A stretch of DNA of 64,000 nt. Source: Methylotenera sp. (GTDB lineage: Bacteria > Pseudomonadota > Gammaproteobacteria > Burkholderiales > Methylophilaceae). Below are positions 17,324-25,228 of this stretch, one piece after another. Position numbers and translations under genes: made by a program. Below the pieces are notes generated by a model. The model ran no database searches, was not told where the DNA came from, and saw only the letters and a list, made by a program, of their open reading frames with translations. The stretch spans positions 62,001 through 126,000 of the forward strand of contig NZ_JAUXOY010000028.1 in the NCBI RefSeq assembly GCF_030684185.1, in the 5' to 3' direction. The stretch's first letter is position 1, and each line of letters begins with the position of its first letter.

Positions 17324-18341
17324 AAATTCCGCTTAAACTTTTAATATGCATTTCTACGCTACGGCCCAAGGCATTTAGTGCGTACCCACCTTCAAGTACA
17401 GATACGATACGTTTGTTGGCATGCCGTTCTGCAACTTTCTTAAGCGCCTCTGTCACCCAAAAATAATCTTCATCAAGCCACGCTAGACCTCCCATTTTAT
17501 CTTCTAAATGCGCATCAAACCCTGCTGATATCAATATCAACTGCGGCTTAAAACGCTCAAGGGCAGGCAACCATTGCTCGGTTACCACAGAACGAAACTC
17601 CCTCCCCGTGCTACCAACAACAAGCGGTGTGTTAATGATGTGATCATTACCACTATCAGCACCGCTATTGGGATAATAGGGATGCCGAAAGCTTGAGCAA
17701 AGCATCACGCGTGAATCATCATGAAAAATATCTTCCGTACCATTGCCATGATGTACATCAAAATCAGCAATGGCTACCCGCTGTAAGCCATAATGCTTAA
17801 TTGCATGCGCGGCAGCGACTGCAACCTGGTTGAAAATACAAAAGCCTGCCGCACTGGCACGCCCAGCATGATGCCCTGGTGGGCGAGTATTGCAGAATGC
17901 ATTCTTGACTTGACGCGACATCACCAAATCTACCCCCATGACTGCTGCGCCTGCGGCACGTAGAGCGGCTTCTAAACTATCAGGATTCATCGCGGTATCA
18001 GCATCGAGCTGAACCAAACCTGAAGTAGGCGATTGACTGAAAATCCATTCAATATAATTATTGCTATGGACACGTGCCAACTGCTCTTTACTCGCTTTAG
18101 GCGCTTCATGTCGGCTAAGAAGACTTAACAACCCTGATGCTTTGAGTTGATACTCGATGGCTTGCATGCGCTCCGGGCGCTCTGGGTGGCTTGCGCCCAT
18201 ATTATGCTTAAGGCAAGATGAGTGGCTAATGTAAGCGGTATCCATTGCAGATTGTTTACGCTTAACTGCCGCCTGCACGTTGCCTGTAATAGCCGCCGCA
18301 GCTAGAGCGACACCCCCAAGCAAGACATCTCTTCTATTCAT
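17322..18341 (-). CDS. Histone deacetylase family protein with twin-Arg-like signal
   Basis: Zinc-dependent amidohydrolase of the HDAC/acetylpolyamine amidohydrolase family, 339 residues. Active-site sequences are intact: RPPGHHAG (His157/His158), DFDVHHGNGT (zinc ligands Asp195 and His197) and SAGFDAH (Asp276), and LEGGY near the end. The N-terminus MNRRDVLLGGVALAAAA has a twin arginine followed by a hydrophobic stretch and an A-x-A site (about residue 24), like a Tat signal, which would place this enzyme in the periplasm; family members are usually cytosolic. The signal is short, so prediction is uncertain. It is on the same strand as thrS but probably separately transcribed. Confidence 0.9.
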   Translation of the reverse strand: MNRRDVLLGGVALAAAAITGNVQAAVKRKQSAMDTAYISHSSCLKHNMGASHPERPERMQAIEYQLKASGLLSLLSRHEAPKASKEQLARVHSNNYIEWIFSQSPTSGLVQLDADTAMNPDSLEAALRAAGAAVMGVDLVMSRQVKNAFCNTRPPGHHAGRASAAGFCIFNQVAVAAAHAIKHYGLQRVAIADFDVHHGNGTEDIFHDDSRVMLCSSFRHPYYPNSGADSGNDHIINTPLVVGSTGREFRSVVTEQWLPALERFKPQLILISAGFDAHLEDKMGGLAWLDEDYFWVTEALKKVAERHANKRIVSVLEGGYALNALGRSVEMHIKSLSGI

Positions 18342-18405
18342 GATATGCCCTTATATTTAGCCCTACTTACCAACCAAAATAATACAATAAATAAAAGTTC
18401 TCTCC

Positions 18406-18444
18406 AAAACAAAAAAAGCCACCTCTTTTACAAGAAATGGCTTT
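18406..18444 (-). terminator. Intrinsic terminator, probably the original tRNA-Val terminator
   Basis: On the minus strand AAAGCCA pairs with TGGCTTT over a 16-base loop, followed by TTTTTTTGTTTT (stem 18415-18421 and 18438-18444). It begins eight bases after the tRNA-Val 3' end remnant at 18452, so before island 1 inserted it would have ended the tRNA transcript. Its 3' half and following GGAGAGAA closely match the thrS leader hairpin. Confidence 0.7.
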
Positions 18445-18451
18445 AGTAGTT

Positions 18452-18469
18452 TTGGTCAGTACCTAATCC
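18452..18469. other. Degenerate left attachment site of island 1
   Basis: On the minus strand this reads GGATTAGGTACTGACCA, against the tRNA-Val 3' end GAATCTGGTACTGCCTACCA (25229-25248): similar with a 3-base gap and ending in ACCA. A terminator follows immediately, as expected after a tRNA. The match is short and imperfect, so the exact crossover point is not known. Confidence 0.5.
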
Positions 18470-18859
18470 TAATTAAATGCATAACATATTGTTTATATAG
18501 GTTATTATGATAATTAAAAAAGGCATATGCCGTAAAAAATACCGCAAATACAAATTGTGACTATTTTTAATCGCGATTGCATTTGACGGCTTAAATTGAA
18601 TTATACACGACTAAACTCAGCCGTTTAATACAAAATGGTAGATGTTCTGCTAGTGTCTAAAAAATATTGAAAACAGACATTAATATCGCTAAATTAACTT
18701 TTGTTTAGCTACTTTCATTGGCTGCAAGTACCCCATGGGGGTCTATTCGGCGGCAAGGGTCGGCTATGAGGTCTCCCATTAGCTACATACTACGTATCCA
18801 TCGGCTAGACATTTACGTATGAATGGGTTTATGTGCCGACTGCGGTTAATCGAAGTCGG
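18470..18859. other. Left-end non-coding region of island 1
   Basis: No gene was found in these 390 bases. They hold a perfect palindrome GGCATATGCC (18522-18531) and AAATACCGC (18537-18545), the inverse of the arm-like repeat next to the integrase. A GC-richer stretch follows (about 18720-18860) with no reading frame that I can support. Confidence 0.5.
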
Positions 18860-19468
18860 TTAGCCCTTTATAATCATGAAATCTCGCACGATATAAATGA
18901 TACCTGCGACAATAGGAGCAACCGTGAGCAACAATAAAGCAATCTTCCCTTTTCTCATGCTCGTTGACAATGAAACTGGTGCAACCAAGTGATGAAACAA
19001 AAGTGGGGCAATCAGCCATGCAGATGCCACCCAAGTCACCGCTAGAAAATCTCGAGCTGAGACTTTGTAGAGTTCAGCATCGCTCGTGCTAACGATAGGC
19101 CAAATGGCATTCCATATGCCAAATGCGGCAACAAGCAGACCAAGCCACAATAGAGCGTTCATTGTCCGTTTTGGGTATGAATCATCCGACAACCGTAGCT
19201 CTGGTTTGAGTAACCAACTGAACCAGAGAATAGCAGTTGCGGGTAGGTAGGGGAGCAGATATTGCCATAGGGATAATGCCGCCTTCTTGGTAGCCTCCTG
19301 TTGGCAGTAATCCCAATCCATTCTTTGCCCCGCCAGATAACAACTTAACCGCAATTCCTCTCGAAGTGTCATTAAGTGAGAATTCATGGCTGGTGGGCCG
19401 ATATAGAGAATTAACATAACAATCACAATCGCCGTAATGTAAAGGCGCAACTTCACTTCATTTGTCAT
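18860..19468 (-). CDS. Multi-pass membrane protein of unknown function, island 1 cargo
   Basis: A 202-residue protein with about five hydrophobic segments (about 8-27, 68-86, 103-122, 145-165 and 175-195). A loop with LRLSCYLAGQRMDWDYCQQEATKK follows the first segment and contains two cysteines, possibly periplasmic. No catalytic motif or known domain was recognised. It is the leftmost gene of island 1. The 77-base gap to the next upstream gene and same orientation allow co-transcription with the two membrane genes at 19546 and 20130. Its role, whether defence, transport or host benefit, is unknown. Confidence 0.7.
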   Translation of the reverse strand: MTNEVKLRLYITAIVIVMLILYIGPPAMNSHLMTLREELRLSCYLAGQRMDWDYCQQEATKKAALSLWQYLLPYLPATAILWFSWLLKPELRLSDDSYPKRTMNALLWLGLLVAAFGIWNAIWPIVSTSDAELYKVSARDFLAVTWVASAWLIAPLLFHHLVAPVSLSTSMRKGKIALLLLTVAPIVAGIIYIVRDFMIIKG

Positions 19469-19545
19469 GATTTCCTCTATCTAAATATGTAAAACAAACT
19501 TCCTAAGATGTTTCTTAACCATGCACTAGCAATATATATCTGCTT

Positions 19546-20130
19546 TTATGGGCTGGGTGAAGTATCGACTTTATTTTCTCTTTGGTCTTGTCCTTGCGGA
19601 ATGCCCTTAAAGCCACGCACAATCCATCCAACGACCCAAGTAAACGTCCATAGAAATAGCAATCCGCCAATTACAATAAGCACGAGCAATCCCAGTTCTT
19701 TTAGCCGTACAAACCACCATTGAGCATCTATCCACTCTTCATCAGATTTTGATAACTTGAAATTACTTGCTACCGATTGGGTGTAGCTTAAAACTTCGGT
19801 AGAATATTCTTCGCCTCCCCACAATGTTTTGTCTTTATCGTAGAGATAAGGAATTAACTTTGCGCCATTATCAAAAACCCTGTGTTTAAAGCAAAGGGTT
19901 AGCGAAACGTCTGTTCCTTTGCTTGTTGTTAGATCCAAGCTCTTGGTTACATCAACGGAATGGTTGCAATCACTTTCCGCTCGCATAGGCACTTTTTCAG
20001 GGTCATCAATCTGGTATGTAACATAAACAGAAGATGTTAAATCAAATGCCGCTACAATGTATCCTATTACCCACAGGGCAGCTACCAATTTTGCAATTCG
20101 GCGCGCACCTTCAAAAATATTGACAGCCAT
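19546..20130 (-). CDS. Bitopic membrane protein of unknown function, coupled to the 20130 gene
   Basis: A 194-residue protein. I start at ATG 20130, which shares its A with the TAA stop of the upstream gene (TAATG), a sign of translational coupling; a longer reading would run into that gene. One membrane segment lies near the N-terminus (about 13-32) and another near residues 142-165, bracketing a domain of about 110 residues with two cysteines (SDCNHSVDV and LTLCFKHRV) that may form a disulphide, so it is probably periplasmic. The tail is hydrophilic. No family recognised. Confidence 0.72.
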   Translation of the reverse strand: MAVNIFEGARRIAKLVAALWVIGYIVAAFDLTSSVYVTYQIDDPEKVPMRAESDCNHSVDVTKSLDLTTSKGTDVSLTLCFKHRVFDNGAKLIPYLYDKDKTLWGGEEYSTEVLSYTQSVASNFKLSKSDEEWIDAQWWFVRLKELGLLVLIVIGGLLFLWTFTWVVGWIVRGFKGIPQGQDQRENKVDTSPSP

Positions 20131-20420
20131 TATTTGCTTTCCGCTATTTCTGCCAGCACTGCAACAATTCCAACAAAAATCACAATCCACCCAACCAGAG
20201 AAAACATACCCCCGCCCCAAGATTCGCCTGTTGAACAGTCAATTTCGAAGAATGCCGCCCACTTCGAGTTGTTTTCAATCAAACTCACAACCGCCTTTGC
20301 TGGCAACAACCAAATAAACTTGATAATCAGCCACACATCAGAAATGCTAAACAACAAGTCGCCGTTCATGTCTTTGACGATATGGAATCGCTGGCAGTAA
20401 TCAATCATTTCATTCCCCAT
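20130..20420 (-). CDS. Small two-helix membrane protein, coupled upstream gene
   Basis: A 96-residue protein with two hydrophobic segments (about 27-46 and 73-91) and a short loop CSTGESWGGGMF between them. The start is ambiguous: ATG 20420 or ATG 20408, the second having GGGGA five bases upstream. Its stop overlaps the start of the next gene by one base, so the two proteins are probably made together and may form a complex. No known family. It is one of the least explained parts of island 1. Confidence 0.62.
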   Translation of the reverse strand: MGNEMIDYCQRFHIVKDMNGDLLFSISDVWLIIKFIWLLPAKAVVSLIENNSKWAAFFEIDCSTGESWGGGMFSLVGWIVIFVGIVAVLAEIAESK

Positions 20421-20491
20421 TTTAATGAGTGTTTATTCTAGTAGTTTATGAACGAAAAGAAAACACGCAGACTCCCGCACTTCCGATTGCT

Positions 20492-21067
20492 TTAGTAAAT
20501 ACCGCTTGATGGCGGGTTGAGCTTACGAAGTTTATCATGCAATTTTTCTTCTTCACCGCTGATTACATTTAAGGCTTGTTCAGCCTCGGCTTCTAAGCGC
20601 TCGAAAGTCGGCCACCTCTGCCATTTTGGTTTATCACCTTTTCTGTTGAATTCATACTTAACCTTTTGAAAAACCTTTTCAGCACGGCGCAAGGCTCGAC
20701 GTTTAGGGCGTTCATGCCATACCTTAAAAACGAGGTTCAAACATGTCTTGCAGGCGAATGAAGTATTTGCTTTATACAGCTTACAGCAACGCTTGTTACA
20801 TGAAGGGCAGTGAAACCATGGTCTTTTGCCTCCCAGCGGGCAGCGCCACCATTCAATGAAAATGTCTTGGTCATCAATAATGATGTGGTCATCTTTCACG
20901 GTTACATTGATAGAATCCACCAGTTTACCGCGTCGCTTCCATTCGCAGCTAAAGAAGCTAGTTGCCTCTAGAAGCCCCTCACGCTTTAAGTGATTAACGT
21001 CGATAAATAGGAAGTCATCGGTTGTTAATCTACCGTCGCGCTTGCCTTGAAATGGTGTTTTTTCCAT
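20492..21067 (-). CDS. Zinc-ribbon protein typical of mobile elements
   Basis: A 191-residue basic protein. The central part KRPWFHCPSCNKRCCKLYKA followed by FACKTCLNL gives a CxxC...CxxC zinc ribbon (about residues 86-110). The C-terminus is a charged helical region. I know this arrangement, a (R)PWFxCPxC...C ribbon followed by a basic helix, from uncharacterised proteins encoded in many proteobacterial mobile elements. A nucleic-acid-binding role is likely but not shown. Start ATG at 21067; a TTG nine bases further out is possible. No clear ribosome site was seen. Confidence 0.72.
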   Translation of the reverse strand: MEKTPFQGKRDGRLTTDDFLFIDVNHLKREGLLEATSFFSCEWKRRGKLVDSINVTVKDDHIIIDDQDIFIEWWRCPLGGKRPWFHCPSCNKRCCKLYKANTSFACKTCLNLVFKVWHERPKRRALRRAEKVFQKVKYEFNRKGDKPKWQRWPTFERLEAEAEQALNVISGEEEKLHDKLRKLNPPSSGIY

Positions 21068-21085
21068 AGTTAGCAAATTTTATTG

Positions 21086-21562
21086 TTACGCTTTGTCATT
21101 GTCAGGTGGAAAAGGCATGTTGTTATGTTTATAAAACAGCTTGTAATTATGTAGTTCCCACAATGGGTCTTTAATTGCCTGCCTAAGCTCAACCTCTGCT
21201 TCCATAGAGTCATCATGCAAGGGGAATATAATTTGTTTAAGATAACGCGCCTGTGCAGCAGTGGCCTTTTTTTTTGCTCGGCAGGAATCTAGCATGTAGG
21301 TAAAGTTGGGTAGTTTGTAAATAATCGCAGCCCGTTTCAGGGTAGCAGCCTTTTCCCATTCTGAATCTTCCAGTGTTTCATGTAGCCATTGCAAAGTGGC
21401 GCAAGTATGAATGCAGGCACGAAGTACTTCATCCTTAAGTAGTTGTCCTGGAGTTTTGCCAAAACCACCACCGCCACCACCACCATATGCTGGGTCATTG
21501 GTTTTTCTTAATCTATCCACGTAGTTATCCCAGTTAAATATTTTTTCGTTTTGTTCGGTCAT
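21086..21562 (-). CDS. Hypothetical island protein with poly-Gly tract
   Basis: A 158-residue protein with a good AGGAGAT ribosome site eight bases before the ATG. After an acidic start comes a run of seven glycines (AYGGGGGGGFGKTPGQLL, about residues 22-40), then a helical domain with IHTCATLQWLHETL and WEKAATLKRAAIIYKLP. The GxGKT-like sequence is not a full Walker A, because the preceding glycines are a homopolymer and no Walker B is seen. Family unknown. It probably forms an operon with the zinc-ribbon gene 18 bases downstream. Confidence 0.65.
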   Translation of the reverse strand: MTEQNEKIFNWDNYVDRLRKTNDPAYGGGGGGGFGKTPGQLLKDEVLRACIHTCATLQWLHETLEDSEWEKAATLKRAAIIYKLPNFTYMLDSCRAKKKATAAQARYLKQIIFPLHDDSMEAEVELRQAIKDPLWELHNYKLFYKHNNMPFPPDNDKA

Positions 21563-21829
21563 TTATACATCTCCTAATTTCTCGTCTCAGGTGCGTTTAT
21601 TGGCATTTTTAGGCTTTTTTTGGGCGAGGGTTGAATCGTGTGTTTTATGTAATATCGTTACTTATGTAATCTATGTCATTTTTGTCACTTTTAAACATGT
21701 GTTCGCCGAATAAGGCTCGTAGCGGTGCTGTTTTTTAGTTTTCTAAAATTCAGGATAATTTCAGCTGACATTTATGCATTCAAAACAAGATTGATTACAA
21801 AAGTTACAGTTTTACAAAAAACACATGAT

Positions 21830-22900
21830 TCACCCCCCGCTTTTGGCTTTTGCATAATCGGTGGAAGTGGATATTAAGCTAAAAGTTTTTTCCTTCTTAT
21901 CTGCCCTATGTGCGCGCCATAATTTGCCATTAAACAACCTCAAGCATTCTTTTAATTTACGCACGCTACATTCACTAGCTAAACCTTCGCCGCCCATATC
22001 AGTAAAAGCTTTTATTATCGCCGATTGATTTAACTTGCCCCTTTCAAGCAAGCCAGTTATAAGCAAAATTTCTGATTCAAATTTATCTAGCAAAATATTT
22101 ATATCAGTTTTATTACCGACATGTTCCCCATCAACTTTCTTCACGCTGTCTAGCATTTCTTGGTAAGTCATGCCCTTAAGTTTTTTGTAAGAATAGTTAG
22201 CTTTGAAAATGTTATCGCCTCGATTCTTTTCACGCACAAATTCAACCGTTACATCGCCCTCAGGCAGTGAAGTGAGATTTATTACATAGGCGCAATCAAT
22301 GTCGTTCATTGTGTCACTGGTGCCCTCGTAAACGAGCTTACCTTCGCTATCAGGGTATTTGTTGGCATGTCCAGCTAAAATTACTGTGGCATCTTTTGCA
22401 ATCAGTCTGCGAAGTGTTTTGTATAAGGCTGATTGCGATTCTTTGGACATCATATTTGCAAACTTTTTCAATGTATCTAAGATAATCACTAACCCGCGCG
22501 CTTCACCGCTTTGCGCCATATCACTTAGCATTGCGATTATCTTATTCGGGTCAATGCCTGATTCTGCGGGGCTAATCATTTCAAAGCCGTACTCGGCTGC
22601 AATTTCAGTTTTCGTTACCAGTCCCTTAAAGTGGTCGTCAGCGTTAATATAAAACACTTTTTCAGCATCAACCCGCCCATCCTTAATGGAATCAATCAAC
22701 ATCCGGAAAAATAGTAAAGTTTTTCCAGTATTAGGCTTTGAATAGATTAATGTAATTTGTCCAGCCAATGCTATGCCATCAAAAATATAGCGGTCATTGT
22801 TTAAGTCGTTTTTCATTTGCTCTAGCCTTCGTGTGGTTGATAACTGTTTAAATTTATCTAGTGTTGATAACCCCTTCGGCTTAATGTTTAAATCTGCCAT
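21830..22900 (-). CDS. AAA family ATPase (RepA/RecA-like, AAA_25 type)
   Basis: A 356-residue ATPase. Walker A SKPNTGKT at about 54-61, motif YINADDHFKGL, Walker B LVIILDTLKKF at about 143-153, and sensor-like ILAGHANK form a RecA-type core like the RepA helicases of plasmids and phage-like elements. The C-terminal third (about 245-356) looks helical and may be a DNA-binding domain. Its start overlaps the broken primase zinc-finger gene by 13 bases. Replication or mobilisation of the island is the likely role. The region 21563-21829 downstream holds no gene that I can support. Confidence 0.82.
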   Translation of the reverse strand: MADLNIKPKGLSTLDKFKQLSTTRRLEQMKNDLNNDRYIFDGIALAGQITLIYSKPNTGKTLLFFRMLIDSIKDGRVDAEKVFYINADDHFKGLVTKTEIAAEYGFEMISPAESGIDPNKIIAMLSDMAQSGEARGLVIILDTLKKFANMMSKESQSALYKTLRRLIAKDATVILAGHANKYPDSEGKLVYEGTSDTMNDIDCAYVINLTSLPEGDVTVEFVREKNRGDNIFKANYSYKKLKGMTYQEMLDSVKKVDGEHVGNKTDINILLDKFESEILLITGLLERGKLNQSAIIKAFTDMGGEGLASECSVRKLKECLRLFNGKLWRAHRADKKEKTFSLISTSTDYAKAKSGG

Positions 22901-23028
22901 ATACGCAAAGCGTCATGCCATGCGCCAGCACCTTTAAGTATCATATTTTCAGTTTGGTAGTATTGAATTGCGGGTGGCAGAGCTTTACGTGAGAACTTGC
23001 CCGCGTATTTTGGGTTCGCGCTCGACAT
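22888..23028 (-). pseudogene. Truncated CHC2 primase zinc-finger gene
   Basis: The first 36 residues (ANPKYAGKFSRKALPPAIQ, GAGAWHDA) match the intact 100-residue CHC2 protein of island 2 (54664-54966) almost residue for residue, up to just before its zinc-binding Cys. Then the frame runs into the start of the AAA ATPase gene and ends after eight unrelated residues. All zinc ligands are lost. A deletion fused the 5' end of the gene to the ATPase start; the remnant may only serve translational coupling. Confidence 0.8.
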
Positions 23029-23029
23029 G

Positions 23030-23218
23030 TTAAGCCGCCTTGCTTGCTTGACGGCTTGCAATCCAGCCTTGAATATCGGCCTCATACCAACCTACGGAAC
23101 GTAAGCCTAATTTAACCGATTGTGGAAAGTTGCCAGCTTTAAGCATAGCGTAAATGGTAGAGCGACTTAAGCCCGTGCTGTCTTTAACTGCTTTTAGCCT
23201 TAAAATTTTATGGTACAT
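23030..23218 (-). CDS. AlpA family excisionase/transcriptional regulator
   Basis: A 62-residue helix-turn-helix protein of the AlpA/MerR-like type: ILRLKAVKDSTGLSRSTIYAMLKAGNFPQSVKLG then VGWYEADIQGWIASR, the standard family signature. In P4-like elements AlpA proteins regulate integrase expression and excision. It sits just before the (broken) primase gene as in island 2, with stop and next start adjacent. The gene has the family's usual length. Confidence 0.93.
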   Translation of the reverse strand: MYHKILRLKAVKDSTGLSRSTIYAMLKAGNFPQSVKLGLRSVGWYEADIQGWIASRQASKAA

Positions 23219-23315
23219 ATTTGCTCCAAAATATCCTGCTATGTCTATTAAGCAGTTATGATGGAACTGTAAATTATTTTAAAAAAGACAGTGGCTAGTC
23301 TGACCTAAAATAACT

Positions 23316-23807
23316 CTACTTGTTGAGTAGTGTTTTTAGGTCGGGGGTGGCTCTTGTAACTGTTTTAAAGCCATAACCATCACCTAGATTTTCAGCGGCT
23401 TGTTGTCTTATTGCCGTTAAATTCCATGATGGATTTAGTATTGCAATATTTTTACATTCATTTTGAATCTTTAGTTTTTTTGCTTCTTTTTCAGCTGGCG
23501 TTCCATATAATTCCTCATGCCCAACTTTTGCACCATTTAGAATTTTTTGACCACGCTTTGTGTGATGTTCTGTAAGTTTAAAAATATATTGATACTTATC
23601 CGAAAACTCAATTTCCTGTTGCAACCTATCGGTAACCTCATGCAATAAATTCAACGATTCTTTTAATAAAGCCGAAGCGACTACAAAAGCGCCTGCTACC
23701 TGTTCGGGTGCGTCTTGCAAAAGAATTGCAATAACTTTTCTTTTGATATTGACATCAGAAAGCTCTGTTTGAAGCCTATCTTCAAGACTTGAATTTATTT
23801 CCGACAT
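23316..23807 (-). CDS. Hypothetical protein next to the integrase, island 1
   Basis: A 163-residue, mostly helical soluble protein: an acidic N-terminal region, a long helix DAPEQVAGAFVVASALLKESLNLL, and a lysine-rich C-terminal half with NPSWNLTAIRQQAAENLG that could be a small helix-turn-helix. It starts 14 bases after the integrase stop, so it is probably co-transcribed with it. No family recognised. It occupies the position of the DUF6387-like gene of island 2 but shows no evident similarity to it. Confidence 0.7.
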   Translation of the reverse strand: MSEINSSLEDRLQTELSDVNIKRKVIAILLQDAPEQVAGAFVVASALLKESLNLLHEVTDRLQQEIEFSDKYQYIFKLTEHHTKRGQKILNGAKVGHEELYGTPAEKEAKKLKIQNECKNIAILNPSWNLTAIRQQAAENLGDGYGFKTVTRATPDLKTLLNK

Positions 23808-23821
23808 ATTTATACACCCCT

Positions 23822-25042
23822 TTACGCTTGCTTAAACGGTAATACTTTTGCACCCGCTTTGAGTTCGTCTAAATAGTCCGCCCATTGCTGCATCATCACA
23901 GTACGCGGTTGCAAATATAGAGCATGGTTATAGGCCGCACTTACTGCGTTACGCGGTGCGTGAGCAAGTTGCAGCTCAATATGCTCGTGCGTGTAACCTT
24001 GTTCGTGTAGCGCTGTGCTGGCAATACCTCTAAAGCCGTGACCTGTCATTTTGCCCTGATAGCCCATGCGTTTAAGGGCTTGCAAAATGGTGTTGTTACT
24101 CATGGTTTTTTTAGGGTCGTGCTGGTGGGGGAATAAAAACTTACTCCAGCCTGTTTGTTCTTTTAGTGTTGTTAGCAATTCAAGCGCTTGGCTTGCCAAT
24201 GGCACAATGTGGGGCGATTTCATTTTCATGCGCTCGGCTGTAATGCGCCATTGTTTAGCTTCCAAGTCTATCTCTTGCCATTCTGCGCCTATTAGCTCGC
24301 TAGTACGTACAAAGGTTAAAGCCATTAGCTTAATGGCAATGCGCGTAACCGCCCTAGTTTCACTGGTATCAATCGCCCGCAATAACACTGGCAAGTCTTT
24401 AATATCGACACGGGCTTGATTCACCACAGGGCGCGATTGAATAATATCGCTTGGCTTAATATCAGTTGCGGGGTTGCGGGTGATACGCGCCGTTTTATCG
24501 TTAGCAATGGCATAGCGGAATATTTGGCTAATGGTTTGATAAGCACTAGTAGCAACATCTAAAGCCCCACGCCCTGCAATACCGCGCATGACGTTAGCAA
24601 TATCAACCGCTGTAATATTCAATATCGGCATCGCCCCTAAAACAGGCAGCACATTGGTTGCTAATCGCTTGCTAATAATATCAACATGACGCGTAGCTTT
24701 ATCTACCCGCCAATGCCCTAGCCATTGATTAGCCCACAGCTCAAAAGTATTTGCGTTATTTACTTCACTATCGGCTTTGGCTTGCTTTTTTAAATTGCTA
24801 GGATCAATACCAGCCGCTATATTTTTACGGGCTTGCAAGTGCGCTTCACGTGCCTCTAGCAAGGTCATTAATGGATATTTGCCAAGCGCGAGCGTTTTTC
24901 GTGTTTTATTAATGGCGAAGTCATACCGCCACAATTTACCACCCGCAGGGCTAATGAATAGATACAAGCCGTTACTATCACTTAGCTTGTACGCTTTTTG
25001 TTTAGGCTTGCTACTTTTGACTGCAATATCGGTTAAAGCCAT
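23822..25042 (-). CDS. P4-type tyrosine integrase of island 1
   Basis: A 406-residue site-specific recombinase. The N-terminal DUF4102-type arm-binding domain (about 1-85: MALTDIAVKSSKPKQKAYKL, DSNGLYLFISPAGGKLW) is followed by a core-binding domain and the catalytic domain with Arg in TFVRTSELIGAEW, HxxR in TGHGFRGIAST and the nucleophile Tyr in SAAYNHALYL. Start chosen at ATG 25042 with GAGG seven bases upstream. It lies 187 bases from the 3' end of tRNA-Val, its presumed target. Confidence 0.95.
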   Translation of the reverse strand: MALTDIAVKSSKPKQKAYKLSDSNGLYLFISPAGGKLWRYDFAINKTRKTLALGKYPLMTLLEAREAHLQARKNIAAGIDPSNLKKQAKADSEVNNANTFELWANQWLGHWRVDKATRHVDIISKRLATNVLPVLGAMPILNITAVDIANVMRGIAGRGALDVATSAYQTISQIFRYAIANDKTARITRNPATDIKPSDIIQSRPVVNQARVDIKDLPVLLRAIDTSETRAVTRIAIKLMALTFVRTSELIGAEWQEIDLEAKQWRITAERMKMKSPHIVPLASQALELLTTLKEQTGWSKFLFPHQHDPKKTMSNNTILQALKRMGYQGKMTGHGFRGIASTALHEQGYTHEHIELQLAHAPRNAVSAAYNHALYLQPRTVMMQQWADYLDELKAGAKVLPFKQA

Positions 25043-25067
25043 AATCAACCTCAAAATTAAGCAATTT

Positions 25068-25097
25068 ACGGTATTTATAAATGCGGTATTTTTAAAT
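25068..25097. repeat. Tandem arm-like repeats beside integrase 1
   Basis: ACGGTATTTATAAAT (25068-25082) is followed at once by GCGGTATTTTTAAAT (25083-25097), 13 of 15 bases alike. GCGGTATTT recurs inverted at the other island end (18537-18545). Arm-type binding by the integrase is the likely role. Confidence 0.5.
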
Positions 25098-25169
25098 AAC
25101 GCAAATAATACTGTAAATTATTTAGGCTGTAATAGCAAGGCTTAGGACACTACAAGACAAAAAGACATT

Positions 25170-25192
25170 AAAAAACCAGCACTTAGGCTGGC
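25170..25192 (-). terminator. Terminator downstream of tRNA-Val
   Basis: On the minus strand GCCAGC, a 6-base loop, GCTGG and TTTTTT (stem 25176-25180 with 25187-25192). It lies 37 bases past the tRNA 3' end and would stop tRNA transcription before the integrase gene. Confidence 0.6.
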
Positions 25193-25228
25193 TTAGTGGA
25201 CTGCTTAGGACTTCTTAAAACATGTTAC

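Noticed and set aside
21100-21562. P-loop ATPase in the poly-Gly protein
   Set aside because: GFGKT is preceded by a glycine homopolymer and there is no Walker B or other ATPase motif.
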